From assembly GCA_936440205.1 (NCBI GenBank), contig OW387149.1, positions 12,110,114 through 12,174,113 on the forward strand: a stretch of DNA of 64,000 bases, given 5' to 3'. Of the stretch, positions 1 to 13,100 are shown in pieces. The position numbers and the translations under genes were made by a program. How positions within the stretch are numbered: position 1 is the stretch's first letter; every line of letters starts with the position of its first letter. This DNA is from Lepidonotus clava (lineage: Eukaryota > Annelida > Polychaeta > Phyllodocida > Polynoidae). The notes beneath the pieces were generated by a model, which was not told where the DNA came from, did no database searches, and saw only the letters and a list, made by a program, of their open reading frames with translations.

Positions 1-261
1 AAGTAGAATATAAGAAATAGCCATGTCGCCCTGTCAATTTTAAGGGACTACCCCCATATCTCCATCTCGTAGGATTGCATTCTATAGTAATCAGAGACTC
101 AGAGTGGCCAAACTTTCCCGCTCTCCGCTTACTGTTCTGTTATGAATTTAATAGCAGTTGTATAATAATCATGTTATATGTTTTTATGTACCATTATGCC
201 TATTGTGAAAAGAGTATGCACAACTAATAGACAGCCGATAAAAACCTATATTATTATGGGA

Positions 262-330
262 AGAACACGCACACGCAGGTACACATACATACATACACCC
301 CCCCCCCCCCCCCCCCCCACACACACACAC
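262..330. repeat. CA/CATA microsatellite with C-run
   Basis: Simple-sequence tract: CACACG/ACATACAT steps, about 20 consecutive C, then CACACACACAC. Its true length is uncertain, because homopolymers of this size are often misread. Confidence 0.85.
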
Positions 331-849
331 TTTTAATCAGGTAAAACTCATGTATAACATACGATCTATCTGAATCATAGTTAATCATGGTGTTTTTGCA
401 TCATGCAAAAATGCATGTTATATTTTTATAAATTCATGAAAAGAAAACGTGATATTCTATTTACCCATATAGGCAATTGACCCATCCCTAATCACCTTTT
501 TAGAACACAATCTGCAGTCACCAACAAATTATTCAATTTAATTAATCTATTCAAATTATCGTTGATGCTATATAAATAATGTCATTGTTTGAATAGTGTC
601 AAAGACAATTTCCAGTTGACTTCAATTTCCCATGGTAAAGGATGTTCAAAGGCCAATTTTGAATGCACTACAATTACAGAACACTTAAAGGTCTAATATA
701 ATGGTAAAATCTGTTCTTAAAACCCATTCTTTTACTTTCAGGAATTCAAGCGGTTTGCAACGTGTCCACCATGTAAACTTTGTCCTACGAAATCAGAATT
801 ACCAAGAATATATCATCGATGTCTTCAGAAACAATCCTCAGTCTCCTCT

Positions 850-1110
850 CTCATAAATTGGGACACTGTGGCACATAATTGCTCCAACCTGAAACCGTAA
901 GGACAGTCTTCCTTGTTAAGACACACACCTTTGGCAATTGAATTCCAGACTTTGCAAACGTCACTGGTATCATGAACACTAATTGGCCGTGCATGGGTTC
1001 GAGTCCCATGGAGTGCAGCATGAAAAAAGGACATTTGGATGTCCCTGCACGGAATTGTGCCCAAATGGTCCACAGGACTGCAGTGGAAGAGCACTCAGCC
1101 TGTATAAAAA
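850..1110 (+). mobile_element. Probable tRNA-derived SINE
   Basis: An RNA polymerase III B-box-like motif (GGTTCGAGTCC) lies near 997-1007. A weak A-box-like TGGTATCATG lies about 35 bp upstream, and an A-rich tract follows near 1110-1135. The arrangement fits a tRNA-derived SINE, but the A box is poor and the body matches no family I can name. Confidence 0.4.
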
Positions 1111-1770
1111 TACAAAACAATTTTTTTTTTTTTAAATACACTCTTCCATTCAATTTAGTTAGATATGATAATATGAAAATTCTATGATAGATGCATTCAA
1201 TATGATTGAACATACTTATATGCGTCTGCATAATGGCTACTCCATGGACATAACTCTGTATAGTAACTCTTGCATGGCAGTTTCAATGCACAATGGCTAC
1301 TGTGTGAACAGGATTTGCTGAATCCCAGTATTTCCACTGATTCATAACACTGATATGTATGATACCATTTGATATACCAGCTTACATTTGAACGACATAC
1401 TGGCTTTAGTTCACTCATTGTATACAATTGCTAGAATTAAACAAGTGAGGCTTGGAAAGAGTGAAATGATACTATTTTGATTTAATAGGGGTAATAAATA
1501 TACCTTATTCTCACTACCTCATTGCAGCTGTGCCACTGATCATGATAAGAGTAATATGAAGCTGTATCTAGTAAATAAATTGATTGTAAGATTAAAAAAA
1601 GTTAAGGAAATGGGGAGATATAGGCCTACAATTTTTATATATGACAGACTGCTTGAGATTGGTGTATAATTACAAGGTATAGCAATATCTTCTAGATGAC
1701 TATTATGATCAATGCAGCTTTTTTGTGCAAAAAGAAAATGTATTCTAATGTCAACTTTATTGTCCAACAG

Positions 1771-3123
1771 GTGAGAGCAGGCAGCAGCATTATGGGGTTC
1801 GCTCTGAACAAAAGGAAAACGAAGGCAGTCGTTTACGTCACAGCCGCAGTCCTCTTATTTTACATCCCGATGAACATTTTCTATGTACTATCCACACGTA
1901 AGGGCATATCTGCAGATGTCTTTGTCCAAGGTTACCAAGCCTCACCAAATAAAGATCAAAGCAATTTAGGCAATGTGATTGCTTCTCAACACAAAATTGG
2001 AAGTGAGGCTGGAAACAATATTGTTCCACATGACCGAGCCGTCAAGGTCAAGGTCAAGGATGATACCGAAACAGTGTTAAAGCTTAAGGACATTGTGATG
2101 CAGAATGATGGGACCGTAGAGTTGAGGATGAACCTGAATGTGGCAGACATGGTTAAACTTCTGAATGCTTATTCAGATGGTTCCTTCTCAGGAGGGGAAA
2201 TGACAATGAATAAGCTACCCGCCCAAGTCGGCTTCCTCATCGAAAGCCCAGATGTCTGTGATAATGCGCCTAACTTACAAATGCTCATCTATGTGCATAC
2301 AGCTGTTCATAATGTGGAGAGGAGGTCTATAATTAGATCAACCTGGGCCAAGAGGGGTCTGTTCAAAGAGGACATTACCAGGCTGGTGTTCCTCATGGGA
2401 AGGCCAAAGGATAAGGGTGAGGAGGAGATTGTACAGAAGGAGGCAGCAATCTATAGGGACCTTGTGGTTGGAGATTTCACAGATCACTACAGGAACCTCA
2501 CTCTCAAGGCAATTCTGGGTCTTAAGTGGGCCTCTATGCACTGTCGAAAGGCTCAATACTTCATCAAAGCAGATGATGATGCTTTCGTCAACATTTTCAT
2601 AATCAGGAAAATCCTGAAGGCAAACGCGGGTCGAAAGCGCCTCATGGTGTGTCCGTTATGGAAAGAGCACACTATGCCAATACTGAGAGACCCCGCGAAG
2701 TGCATGAAATGGTGCGTCAAGTATAATGAATTCCCAGGCCTCACACATTTCCCAAAGTACTGTGCAGGCTTGACTTACATTATGTCACAAGAAGTAGTGC
2801 CTGAACTCTATGAAGCTGCACTTAAAACCCCATTCTTCTGGATTGATGATGTTTACATATCAGGGGTGGTAGCTCCAAAGGTTAAGGGTCTTGAGTATAT
2901 AGACCTGTTAAAAAACTTCACCCTTAAAGAGAAACTTGCTTCTGAGGAGTATCTTGGTGATTCTAAGAAACCATTGACTTTCTACTTTGCTCATGTCAAG
3001 AATGCTTCTACTTTCTACAAAATGTGGAACGCTACTCTACACAGATTGGATTCTGAAGAAATCAAAGAACTGAGTAATGATGTCATAGCCGAGTTGCCAG
3101 CCTTAAGGAAATCAATAAGATGA
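1771..3123 (+). CDS. Beta-1,3-galactosyltransferase-like (GT31 family)
   Basis: The protein is a type II Golgi glycosyltransferase that should add a beta-1,3-linked sugar from a UDP-sugar to glycoprotein or glycolipid acceptors. I place the start at the ATG at 1792, which gives 443 aa. An in-frame ATG at 1696 lies upstream of a good acceptor (TTGTCCAACAG, ending 1770), so that part is probably intron and 1771-1791 is 5' UTR. Residues 1-10 are short and basic, and about 11-31 form the membrane anchor. A variable stem runs to about 160. The GT31 domain follows, with the RSTW-type motif (RSIIRSTW), the DDD metal-binding motif at about 261-263 in KADDDAFVN, and the DDVY motif at about 352-355, matching the family's EDVY. 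Several cysteines and NxT/S sites are present. The length is usual for the family. The whole coding region sits in one exon, as is common for B3GALT/B3GNT genes. The acceptor sugar cannot be told from sequence. Confidence 0.9.
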   Translation: MRAGSSIMGFALNKRKTKAVVYVTAAVLLFYIPMNIFYVLSTRKGISADVFVQGYQASPNKDQSNLGNVIASQHKIGSEAGNNIVPHDRAVKVKVKDDTETVLKLKDIVMQNDGTVELRMNLNVADMVKLLNAYSDGSFSGGEMTMNKLPAQVGFLIESPDVCDNAPNLQMLIYVHTAVHNVERRSIIRSTWAKRGLFKEDITRLVFLMGRPKDKGEEEIVQKEAAIYRDLVVGDFTDHYRNLTLKAILGLKWASMHCRKAQYFIKADDDAFVNIFIIRKILKANAGRKRLMVCPLWKEHTMPILRDPAKCMKWCVKYNEFPGLTHFPKYCAGLTYIMSQEVVPELYEAALKTPFFWIDDVYISGVVAPKVKGLEYIDLLKNFTLKEKLASEEYLGDSKKPLTFYFAHVKNASTFYKMWNATLHRLDSEEIKELSNDVIAELPALRKSIR

Positions 3124-3185
3124 TAATAAGATTTTTATTTGATTCTGTTCTTTATCTAAATGTCATGTAGTATAGTTCAGCTAGT

Positions 3186-3390
3186 TGTTTAGATGTTTTT
3201 GTACAAATGAGATTGTGTTTCAAATTATTTTGGAAACTGCCTAGCTATGATATTCTACTTACAGATTTATATGTCTTTTATGCAAATCAGATCATGTTTG
3301 AAATTGTCTTATTGGGAAAACCTATGATATCTAACTTACAGATTTATATGTTTTGTACAGATCAGATTATGTTTGAAATTGTTTAAATGG
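3186..3390. repeat. Degenerate tandem repeat, 80-90-bp unit
   Basis: About two and a half copies of a unit containing AGATTATGTTTGAAATTG and CTTACAGATTTATATG lie just after the stop codon. Copies differ by point changes and small length differences. Confidence 0.6.
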
Positions 3391-4361
3391 TAACTACCTT
3401 CTTGTAGTCAAGTCCAATGTCTATCGTGCCATTTACCTTGATTAACCGAAATCCCACCTTATGCATTATGGATGAGTGCCTTGCAATGCAAATCATCTAA
3501 ATGTCTATCTAGAGTGCAATCTTTAGTATGATCATTCACATTTTCATCGTCATTGCAGTGGTATAGTTCATGACATATGCATTGTATTGTCGAAGAAGAA
3601 AAGCCAAAAAAAAAACATTATGTCTTTAACCTCTTTATAGAACCAGGCATGTATGCCCTTTATGATATTACTTTTGTGTGAGTGGACCTCTACATTTCCA
3701 AATAAGGTATTTAACTCTTTTTATATCAACTGGAAAATCAACAGAAAATGTTCATTGTCAAGATGAAAGTAGCAACTATGCCCAAAGATTCATGATTCAT
3801 TAGTGAGAAGAAGTATATCCCCAGTCACAGATTAGTTAGTCCATCTTGGATATAACACCCACCGAAACATTAATGTATACTCACTTTTTATAGTTCATAA
3901 TGTATAAGTCAATCTACACCTTTGTTTCCAACAACTACTTATGTTCCGTCCATGGATGTTCAATACTAAACCCATGCATAAAAAATATCCTCATCATGTA
4001 AACTTGCTAGATTCCATACATTCATGTTTTTATGTAAATATTTATATATCAAAAGTGTTGAAACTGTATCAAACTCAGTATGGTAATTGTTTAAGTAAAG
4101 GTAGAGCTATTTCATTACCACTAACGCTCCTAGTATAGAATCATGCTCAATTTCTAGTCAGTCTTTGGAAATGTAGGCATGAACAGACGTGGATGTTGTT
4201 GCGTATTACTTTAAATATAGTTTTTGAAATGTCATCTCAATGTATAAAAGTGTGAAGTCATGTGTCAAATGCGTTATTGTGTCAAATAAGCGTTTTAGTA
4301 TAAGTCTTCCCTACAAAGTGTAAATAGAGTACTGTGTTGTACGAAAAGTGAACGTTGCTGT

Positions 4362-4529
4362 GTCGGATACAGGATTTTCGAAGGTGGGGTTCAGCATAAA
4401 AGCCTAGTACCAAAACTATTCACGTGTGTGCCAATGAATGTTCCCCTCTTTATATAGTCTAGGGGCCCACCAAAAGAGGGGGGGGGGAGGGTCAGGACCC
4501 CCTGGATCCCCCTTCTGGATCCGCCCCTG
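4362..4529. mobile_element. MITE-like, GGATCCGCCCCTG-end family, copy 1
   Basis: Inverted ends resembling GGATACAGG and CCTGGATCCGCCCCTG enclose about 168 bp with G/C runs. The interior matches the copy at 62007-62186 (GGGTTCAGCATA..., then CTACCAAAGG-like text). Other relatives with these ends are at 14378, 18685, 31723 and 34667. Confidence 0.6.
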
Positions 4530-7500
4530 CGTTTTCATGTAGTTGTCCGTACTGATACTATGGATATTTGCCCAGGACAAAGAGGAAAGAACTTTGATCA
4601 GTAAGAATGGGCATTCAATGGGCTCTGTCTATTGGTTCTCTTCCTGTTTGCTGGTATGATTTAGTTTGGATGGATCATGCAGGCTAAAGAGTTGCCTCTA
4701 GATGTCTTACAATTATATCATTAGAAAGTTTTTGAAATTCCCTTCCATTTGGTATGTAACATGCATATGGCCTTATTATGTTCTTCTTATAATCCTAATT
4801 GAAACTTAGAAACTACAAATCTGAGATCATCTTTAGCAATAGTTGGCCATATTATTTCTTGGCCCCCGAGGTAGTCCTATTGCTATATCAAGGTAGCCCC
4901 CCCCCCCCCTTACCAAATATACTCAAGTACATACTCATACCAAATTTGGTTGGTATTTTCCCGCTCTGTAACAATGATTCTGTGAACAGACCCCACTAAA
5001 GCAGGAATAGTTCAGTGACAATGGAAGGAAATTGCATATTGAATCAAACTGCTGTCAGGCTTGTCATGTAATAAAATATTCAACAGACTAGATTACAATA
5101 ATGAATTATTTACTAGTCTTTGGCACATGTCCATGAATTGGGATGATACAATGGAGACCAAAATATCGATCTAAATGTAGCGATCCATTGGGAACCATAG
5201 AACGCACTCTAATGCAACGGCAGATTGGGAATGGACATGATCGCCCCTCGGTTATCACAATATAAGGTTTTAAGATAAAATTTGGTCCATAGGTCCTGTG
5301 ATAAATATTTGGTCGCAGGGGAGTAGTCTATTTTTCAACATTTTATGTATACCAAATTGCAGAATAATTTATGTATTATTACTTCCAATATTCGTCTTTT
5401 TTTCTGGTACATTATCTGTGTGTATGCATGGTATTGATTTTGAAATCATCTTTCAATAAAATGTGACCAGCTCTGCAAATGTGGGGAATATTAACATACA
5501 CCTTGATAGCTGTATCATCAATATGTCAAGAGGAAATTACCAAAATATGGTAAAAGGAAGTCAAAATTTGACCAAAATATAAATTTTGTGTAGTTTCTAG
5601 CCAATTCTTAACATTACAAATCAGGTATGGACCCCCACAGCCTGGTGGCTGCTAAAGCAAGCCCATATAGCAACCAGGACAAACAACTCACTGGACAGCG
5701 ACTGGAAAACACTCTATATATACGCCTTTCCCACGAACCTGTGCAGTACCCCAGTCTGCCAAATTGTTGGGGCTTTTTGTAACTAGGTCAGTTCACTTCA
5801 TATAGGTTTTACTATGGAAAACCCCTAAAATTTGTTTCAATTTTAATCCACCAGAGTGGCACCACCTTAATGAAAAAGATGTATTCCACAGTCAGTATGG
5901 AATTGTTTAATGTAACAGGTTTGAATGAGAAGAGTATACAGGAATGCACTGGTCCCATGCTACCAAGCTATCCTTTTGTTTACCTGTACGTTGTGTTCAT
6001 TATGCAAACTGAGAATGTAAAATATATTTTGAAAAAAGGATTCTAATAAAGAGGTAATGTAGCCTGGATGCTTGTTCATTTGCGTATTAGTGTGTTGTGT
6101 TTAGGGTATTTATTAAATTGTTGCAATAGGAGTAAAATGAAATGATCAAATGTTTAAGGGTTCGCTCCTTTCTCGATAATATCATCCACTTTCACATTTG
6201 AAAAGAAAACTATTATATTCTATCTATGTATAGCATAGAATGTAGTTAGTCATCGCCATCCTGAAAATTCCACTCTTGATGCCATCTTTCAGAACAAAAC
6301 CATTATTTTGCTGAATTCTCCTATAATGCCGATGATCCACTATACAATCATGTGATAAACGCCAACCGATTTCCTCTGGTGCATTTGCATATATACTTAA
6401 AGGGAACCTTGCACATGATTATAGGTTGACTATTTTCCAATTAAATTGTTTGCGGAAACGTTTGTATCAAGAACTAATGATGCTACAGATATAATAATAA
6501 TATCTCAAGTATTCTATGAGATTACTAATCTATTGTATCTTTTCCGCACCTAAACATATTCAGTTACCTACGATTCCCAACTATTTTCTAAAGGAATTCC
6601 CATTATTATGACGTAGGAAGGACAGTATACTGGCAGCCCAGAATTTAGGAAATTCCCCCAAAAGTTTTCTTTCCTGTATTATTCTATCATATTTTGACAT
6701 TTTGCCTTTCATTTTTTCATTACATTTTTAAAATATGTAACTGAAGTAGAATGCACAAAAATTGGAAACTTGTAAAAATTATCTGCAAGGAACCCTTTAA
6801 AAACATAAATGTGGGTCAATTAAACTTCCTCTTCGGACATAACGACATGAGTAACATTTCATCATAAATTACAAAAATTAATATGATATATTTTTGTCCA
6901 ATTGTATTCTGAAATTGGTCCACTATGGCATGGAAAGATCCAATGTTTTTGCCTTAAATTTGGGACATTATGTCCGCCGTCACAGACAGTTTTTGTGATG
7001 CACTGATACTTAAATATCATATCATTTTTGTAAAAGGAAGTAACCTACATTATGTCAACAAGCATAACCATATCTAATTTTCAGAAAACCCCAATGTAGT
7101 ATATCTCGCCTAATGGTTATGGGTTGCTGTCTTTTCTTGCAAACTTTAACAAAGCAAAACATCACATGTCTGTATTAGAGTTATATTGAATTAAATTTGC
7201 AATTGAAAAACAATATTCACTTTTCATGATTGTCTGGCACACTACAAAAAACTGCAAAGTTCTGTGCTGTAAATAAATAGCAAACTAAGTACTGTATTTG
7301 TACAGCAAAGTTTACTGGCGACAAGGTTTCCAGCAAACTTTGCTGTACGTGCTGCTTGCAGGCATTTATGAACAAATCATTTTGCATCATCTAGGCTGTG
7401 TTAATGTATGGTTACGTCTGTATGATATATCATTTGATAATCAAATCAACAGATTACTAATTAATAAGTTAGCAAGCCTTAATACTTATCATCAAAGATC

Positions 7501-7857
7501 ATTCTATAACAAAACTTGAAGTTACTTATTTTGAAAGAAAAAAAGTACTTTCATTTCAAGCAGACTTTTCTCAGCATGTCCATGCATAACATAACGTCCA
7601 TGCACGTAAGAGACCCTGGGACATTTGAATAGAGTACATACATTATACGGGTTAATGTTTGGTTGTAGTCTATAAGCTAAGGATTATAGCAGGTAATGCC
7701 TGTTGAGACAAGCCCGGCGATGGGTTGAACTATACCTGAGGTTATTTTGAGCAGGAGAGGAAAGCAGTAACGAGGTAAGTCCATAGACAGCTCCCACACC
7801 TTATGCATTTAACGTGTAACACCAAAGGTAGGTAGAACAAAGATCATTCCGTGAATT

Positions 7858-8020
7858 CTCAGGGGAGTAGCTAGCCCTAAAGTCAGAGGGGGTCCCAGGT
7901 AAATCTAAGGGGGTTCCGACTTACATTTTTGGCAAGACTTCTTATAATTATTTTACTAATATTTTGGGAAATTTAAGGGGGTTCCAGACACCCAGGAACC
8001 CCCCCTGGCTACGCCACTGA
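7858..8020. mobile_element. MITE-like element (CCCCTGGCTACGCCACTG end)
   Basis: The left end reads CAGGGGAGTAGCTAG and the right end CTGGCTACGCCACTG, which are inverted relatives, and GGGGGTTCC-type blocks repeat inside. The element lies just before another transposon starting at 8044. Confidence 0.55.
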
Positions 8021-8043
8021 TTCTCCTTATTATATACTACAGG

Positions 8044-8262
8044 GCCCATATCTTCGTAACTGATTAGGCTAATCAGGGAAATCTTGATTAGTGTCTCATG
8101 ATTGGAAATCCTGTCTATCATGAATAAATTTTGCACCTAATGATTCCTCTTTGAGACTATTTTGCCATAACTTTATCAATTTTTGTAAATCGCTTAGTAT
8201 CTCATCTTGAGACCCTAATCAAAATTTCCCTGATTAGCCTAATCAGTTACGAAGATATGGCT
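8044..8262. mobile_element. MITE-like, ATCTTCGTAACT-end family, copy 1
   Basis: The inverted ends GCCCATATCTTCGTAACT and AGTTACGAAGATATGG are followed inward by GGCTAATCAGGGAAAT and its complement, so the whole 219 bp can fold back. Other copies are at 8265, 14167, 47252 and 63332. No coding capacity is present. Confidence 0.8.
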
Positions 8263-8264
8263 CC

Positions 8265-8450
8265 AGGGCCCATAGTTCCGTAACTAATCAGGATAATCAG
8301 GGTCATCTTGATTAGGGTCTCAAAATCAGCAATTTTGTCTTTAACAAAAAGTAATGATGTAATTGTAAAATATCCTCGAAGAAGGATTATTGGGTGTATA
8401 ATTGATTCATGATAGACATAGCTTCTAATCATGAGACACTAACAAACATG
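8265..8450. mobile_element. MITE-like, ATCTTCGTAACT family, copy 2 (partial)
   Basis: The head matches the family (GGGCCCATAGTTCCGTAACT), but the far end is missing or degraded. It follows copy 1 directly with only a few bases between, so the two form a head-to-tail pair. Confidence 0.65.
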
Positions 8451-9059
8451 GATATCAGTATCATGAATATATTTAAGGATATAGACAAGGGGTTGTGATG
8501 CGCGACTCAATAAATATCCCGTTTCAAAATTTAAAAAAAAACAATTGAATATGTAAGCATGTATTCAAAGTATTCTATAGAAACAATCAACAACTACTGA
8601 AATTTTTTTATTATTATTCAAAGACATATCTTACAAAGTAAATTTTTCATGTACTTGGTATAATGATTAATGTTTGGTCTTTCAAATGCCAAGTATAATT
8701 CATTAGGAGTAGTGATCCACAAGGACATTGTTTTAATTTGTACCCAAAAAAAATTTATCAACTTGTGTAATATGGTCCATTATGTTTAGAGGGGGCTGGT
8801 AGAAAAGGCATTTTTATCACACCATGCAAACTGGTTTATGTACTTTATCCTCTTATGTATGGTCAGATTATCAGCTGATCTTTCACAGTTCCAACAATCA
8901 CAACAATAACATAACTGATGCCAAACTGCTCACTTGACAATCTTTTTGGAACGAATCCACATTTGTTGGAATGGTGCCTTCAATAGTCTCATATCCTAAA
9001 TGCAGTGGTCGCTTGCACAATTCAGTGGAGGTTGGACAAACGAACCAACGTGGCACCTG

Positions 9060-9550
9060 GGGGCCTATTCAAGGACATTAAATTTTATCAAAAAAATTGT
9101 ATTTCAAAATCCATAAATACTAAGGAAAATTTTCAACCAAGGAAAATTTATTAAGAAAAAAATGTTCTTTTTTTTATAATTCGTAAATGTTATTAAGGCA
9201 AAACAACACATCGTAAATGCTGAAATATAAGACTATGAATATTGGGTTCCTAAATTGTATATTGCCAAAATTATACATAGCAACTCTTCCAAAAGTTTAG
9301 AGATGCATAATTTTACTAATTTGTTAAGTTTACATCAAGACTCAAAAAGTTTAGATTTTTAGAAGTTTAGAGTTGTTTTAATGTTTTTAAATTTATGAAT
9401 TATGTTTAGTAAATTTACAAAGCATTTACAGAGCATTTTCTTCTGCCTCTTTACGAATTTGGCCTCTCCCTGGTGGAAAAAACATAAAATATTTATTTCG
9501 TAAATGTGAAATACTAAGAATTTCATAAAATGTCCTTAAATTGCCGCCCG
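9060..9550. mobile_element. Probable fold-back element, about 490 bp
   Basis: The left end GGGCCTATTCAAGGACATT and the right end (complement GGGCGGCAATTTAAGGACAT) are imperfect inverted repeats around an AT-rich interior. The interior repeats TTTAGA and CGTAAATG-like words. No ORF is seen. Confidence 0.4.
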
Positions 9551-9877
9551 CTGGTTGGTTGGAGAAATTGTTGTTGTACAATGCTGACAAAGGGCCATGG
9601 GACCAACCCATTGCTAGACTTAAATTAGAACTGTTACAGCTGATTATGGAAAATGTATTTCAAAATATGATACCATGCAAGCATACAGCTAAAACAAAGT
9701 ATAAAAAATAGAGATTTTCACTATTAATCAATGCATATTCTGTACATATCAAAAGCTACAGATAGTCTTATATAAAAATTCTATAAATGTTCAATGAAAG
9801 AATCAACCCAAGCCTATCCAACCTACAGCTCTGCAGGTCGGATTCCATACTAGGTGGTGTGGTCCGGAATCTTGTTT

Positions 9878-10096
9878 AAGCCCCATACCCACTAGGCAAT
9901 TTTACCGGCAACTAGCGAAGGGCGACTGGCAGGATCGGCCAATCCTTATGATCGCCTGTCAGTATGGTATGTTGAAATGTGCATGTTTGATTTGAATTGC
10001 TGTTAGAATCAGCCAACTCTACCAGTAGAATCGGCCAATTTTAGCACTGATGCGCCGGCCAATTGTGTAAAAATCGTCTAGCGGGTATGGGGCTTT
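9878..10096. mobile_element. MITE family M1 (AGCCCCATACCC ends), copy 1
   Basis: The ends AAGCCCCATACCCACTAGGC and GCGGGTATGGGGCTT are inverted repeats flanked by TA, consistent with a TA target duplication as in Tc1/mariner-type MITEs. It is about 219 bp, with GCGACT/CGGCCA-type internal words. It ends 65 bp before the first MOLO1-like exon. Confidence 0.85.
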
Positions 10097-10161
10097 ATTG
10101 TGAAACATCGCCTCCTTCATTACCAATAAAATTAATGGAATTGATCTGCTTTTCTACACAG

Positions 10162-13100
10162 AAACTCCCCGAGGAAATCCCCAAGATGCCTAGAGGAAAG
10201 TGTAAACTATTCTCCTTAACCATCTTGTTGGTTTCTGTGTGCATACCATGTCAAGTGAGCGCTCAGACTACAAGAGGTTGGCGATTGTCTCGGTCCACTT
10301 CGAGGAATCGGGTCACAGGATCCTCCCAACAGGAATGGACGTGGAAGACCTTCCCCAACCCCCAGCTCCAGCCTGGAGTCTGTTCAAGGGGTACCGAGAG
10401 GTCCTGGGTGTGTGATCCCAATGGAGTACTTACACGATATCAAGGTATTATAATGATTATATTTCATATTGATTCATATTAATCAAAATAAATTATCATT
10501 ATAGTAATTCTCCTACCATAGTTAGCTGATTTATGGAATTTTCGGTACCTGCAGGCTAATTTCCACAAATCTTGTCAACAAAAACACTGGAATAAATATA
10601 GAAAATAAAAAAATATTTGCTATATGTCCATCTATGATGAACACATTTTCAAACCACCTTAGAAAATACTAAAATTTTGTAGATACAAAGTGAAAAATAC
10701 TGATCGCTACTTTTACAACGTGTTCATTTACAAACGATGCCGAGAATAATGAAAATTCCTGTACTTAAGCATTGTGACTTGTCGACATTTTAATCTAGGC
10801 CAACCTGTAGGTATTATACAGAAAATTGGCTATCCGTGGTAGGGAGAATTGACCAATCAATTAACCTGCTTTGTTATATACCTCATCTAATTGGTCAAGG
10901 GGGGCGGGATGGTATAGTGGGTTAGGTTCTCGCCTCTCACTTGGCTGGACAGGGTTCGAGTCTGGACCTTGCCTGCTACACCACCTTGCCTTGCCGTCAT
11001 TTCCATCCCCATAGATTCAATCACAGTACTTTGTACAAGCTCAAAACAAGGAGTTGGTCCTGATGTAGCTGGAAAATTATTGAATGGATGTTCAACTCCA
11101 ACAATCATCATCATCATCAAATTGGTCATATTTCCGGGCAATGTGCTTTTTTCATGCCATTATCAGTTATTGTACTTTATCTTATCAGTGATTGTACGTT
11201 ATCTTACAATTTAGTCAAAGGATATGATGACTCATCTCAAGCTATCAGGTGCAATGATGCATTAATGTGCACCGATGCAACATAAGACTACAGTTTTCCC
11301 TTATCATTGATACCGATTACATTGTTTTCTATAGTTTTTCGATTAATACCCATTACTTCATAAACATAACTATAGCTTTTCTAAATTGGCGGTAACACTA
11401 AATGAAATACCTATGCTTCAATACTGTTTTTATAGCATACATGACACAAATACGCCTTAAACAATGTAAAATATAACACGTCTCAAATGCAACAATGCAT
11501 GATATAACAACGTTTTAAGTTTTAGACTTGTCCCAAACGTGCCTAGGCAATATCACTTCGTTTGGGCCATGGTTTTGATACTTATGTCTACCAGATCTAG
11601 AGATTCAAAATTATAGCTCATACAAATTCATTTTGATCCCACTTCCAATATTTGCAGCTGACGACTTGGACAAAATGTTAACCAATCAGTATAGGATGGG
11701 GTCCTGTGTCTGCAAGTCAAAGTGTAACAAGTCACCTAGTCATCGAGGGATACAGGGTGCTATAGCCATCGTCAACCAGATGTACTTCAGGGAAAGGTAA
11801 TGCCTCTTTTCTAAAGGGCCATACCCACTTGGCGATTTTACCGTTGATGGGCGACGGGCGACTGGGGGAGGGGCCGTCGTCGTCGCCGGGCGACTGTGAT
11901 ATTCAGCAAGTTTGATAATTTGCCGGCGATTTTGCCGGCGATCCCGTTGTCCGTCGCCCATCGCCCAGAAAACACCCCATACCCACGGCGAATCGCCGGG
12001 TGACCATGGTCGCCGGGCGACTGTACACTGCCGATTATTTAATTACCCCTCGTCGCCGGTCGCCGATAGAGTCGCCTAGTGGGTATGGGGCTTAAGTGAC
12101 TTAGAATGACGAATGAGCTTACATGCAGGCCATATTCCAATATATGTAAAGCCCCATACCCACTAGGCGATTTTACAGGCGACTGGCGACCTGCGACTGG
12201 CAGAATCGGCCGACTCTTATGATCACCTGTTAGTATGATATATTGAAATGTGCATGTTTGATCTCGATCGTCACTAAAATCGGCCGACTCTTGCAGTAGA
12301 GACGGCTGATTTTAGCACCAATAATCGGCCGACTCTGGACAAAATCGCCTAGTGGGTATGGGGCTTTAGACATCATTTTCATTGGTTTTTAGGTATACCA
12401 ACGCAAGGAGTTTGCATTTCAGATGCCAACATGTTGGTCTCTGGAATGGAAGTACTCTATACAAAGACATATAGAAATTTGTTAGCATTTATACTTGCAT
12501 TGCCATAATGCAAAGAGAAACTCAAGGAAATTCGATATTCCACTCTGCGTTCTTAGAAATTGCTTGCATTCGCTTGCATTCGCTTGCATTCGCTAGCATT
12601 CGCTTGTGTTCAGTTAATGCAAGGGAAATGTTCGACGCAAGTGAAACAACGCAGATTGGAATATGGGTTTAAGACCATGGATGAACATAATCAACAACAG
12701 TCAACGATTAGATAATTGGTGGTTGCCATTGACAAAAATGTTCAGTGGAAACACTAACTTGGTGGGTTAGACAATGGTAAATGACTGAAAACAACAGTAA
12801 ACAACATTAACCGCAGAAACGAAGTCTGGATGACTCCGGCTGAGGATTTCCTCCAAAACCATTTGAATAGATTATATCCAATGTTATTTCTATAATGGCT
12901 CTAATCAGCAGTTAATCTAGTTAGAAATTGTTATCCAAGACCTCACAGAGTTGTCCGATCTAGTTAGAAATTGTTATCCAAGACCTCCCAGAGTCTTTCA
13001 AATACCTTTATGTCAATTGCTTGATGGAGACAGCCAGTTGTTCAATTAAGATCGGCAAAAATGGCCAACGATTATATGGAGATTTCATTTTCTAATCGTT

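Larger units (their letters stand above)
1..1770. other. Non-coding stretch upstream of the glycosyltransferase
   Basis: I see no coding gene here. The stretch holds a microsatellite at 262-330 (CA/CATA steps, a run of about 20 C, then CA repeats), a SINE-like sequence around 850-1110, and the intron that ends at the acceptor before 1771. A pyrimidine-rich acceptor-like site lies near 741 and could belong to a 5' untranslated exon, but nothing confirms it. The short ORFs on both strands have no coherent composition and look like chance. Confidence 0.5.
3124..6070 (+). other. Probable long 3' UTR/flank of the glycosyltransferase
   Basis: No coding gene is seen. AATAAA-type signals occur near 5455 and 6046, and the latter is followed by GT-rich sequence, which suits a poly(A) site. 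The 3' UTR could therefore reach about 6.07 kb. Inside are an 80-90-bp degenerate tandem repeat (3186-3390), a short transposon (4362-4529) and a C-run near 4895. Confidence 0.4.
6070..10161. other. Intergenic stretch with transposon copies
   Basis: No coding gene is recognised. The stretch contains short inverted-repeat elements at 7858-8020, 8044-8262, 8265-8450, 9060-9550 and 9878-10096. The rest is AT-rich with no feature I can support. The longest open frames (under 75 codons) look like chance. Confidence 0.55.

Noticed and set aside
741-775. Possible 5' untranslated exon of the glycosyltransferase after an acceptor-like site
   Set aside because: No convincing donor follows and there is no coding signal to anchor it.
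10905-10980. A tRNA gene
   Set aside because: A and B boxes are present, but the acceptor stem does not pair and a SINE body and tail follow.
11740-11961. Minus-strand ORF over an M1 transposon
   Set aside because: It is a reading of the GC-rich element and part of exon 2 in reverse.
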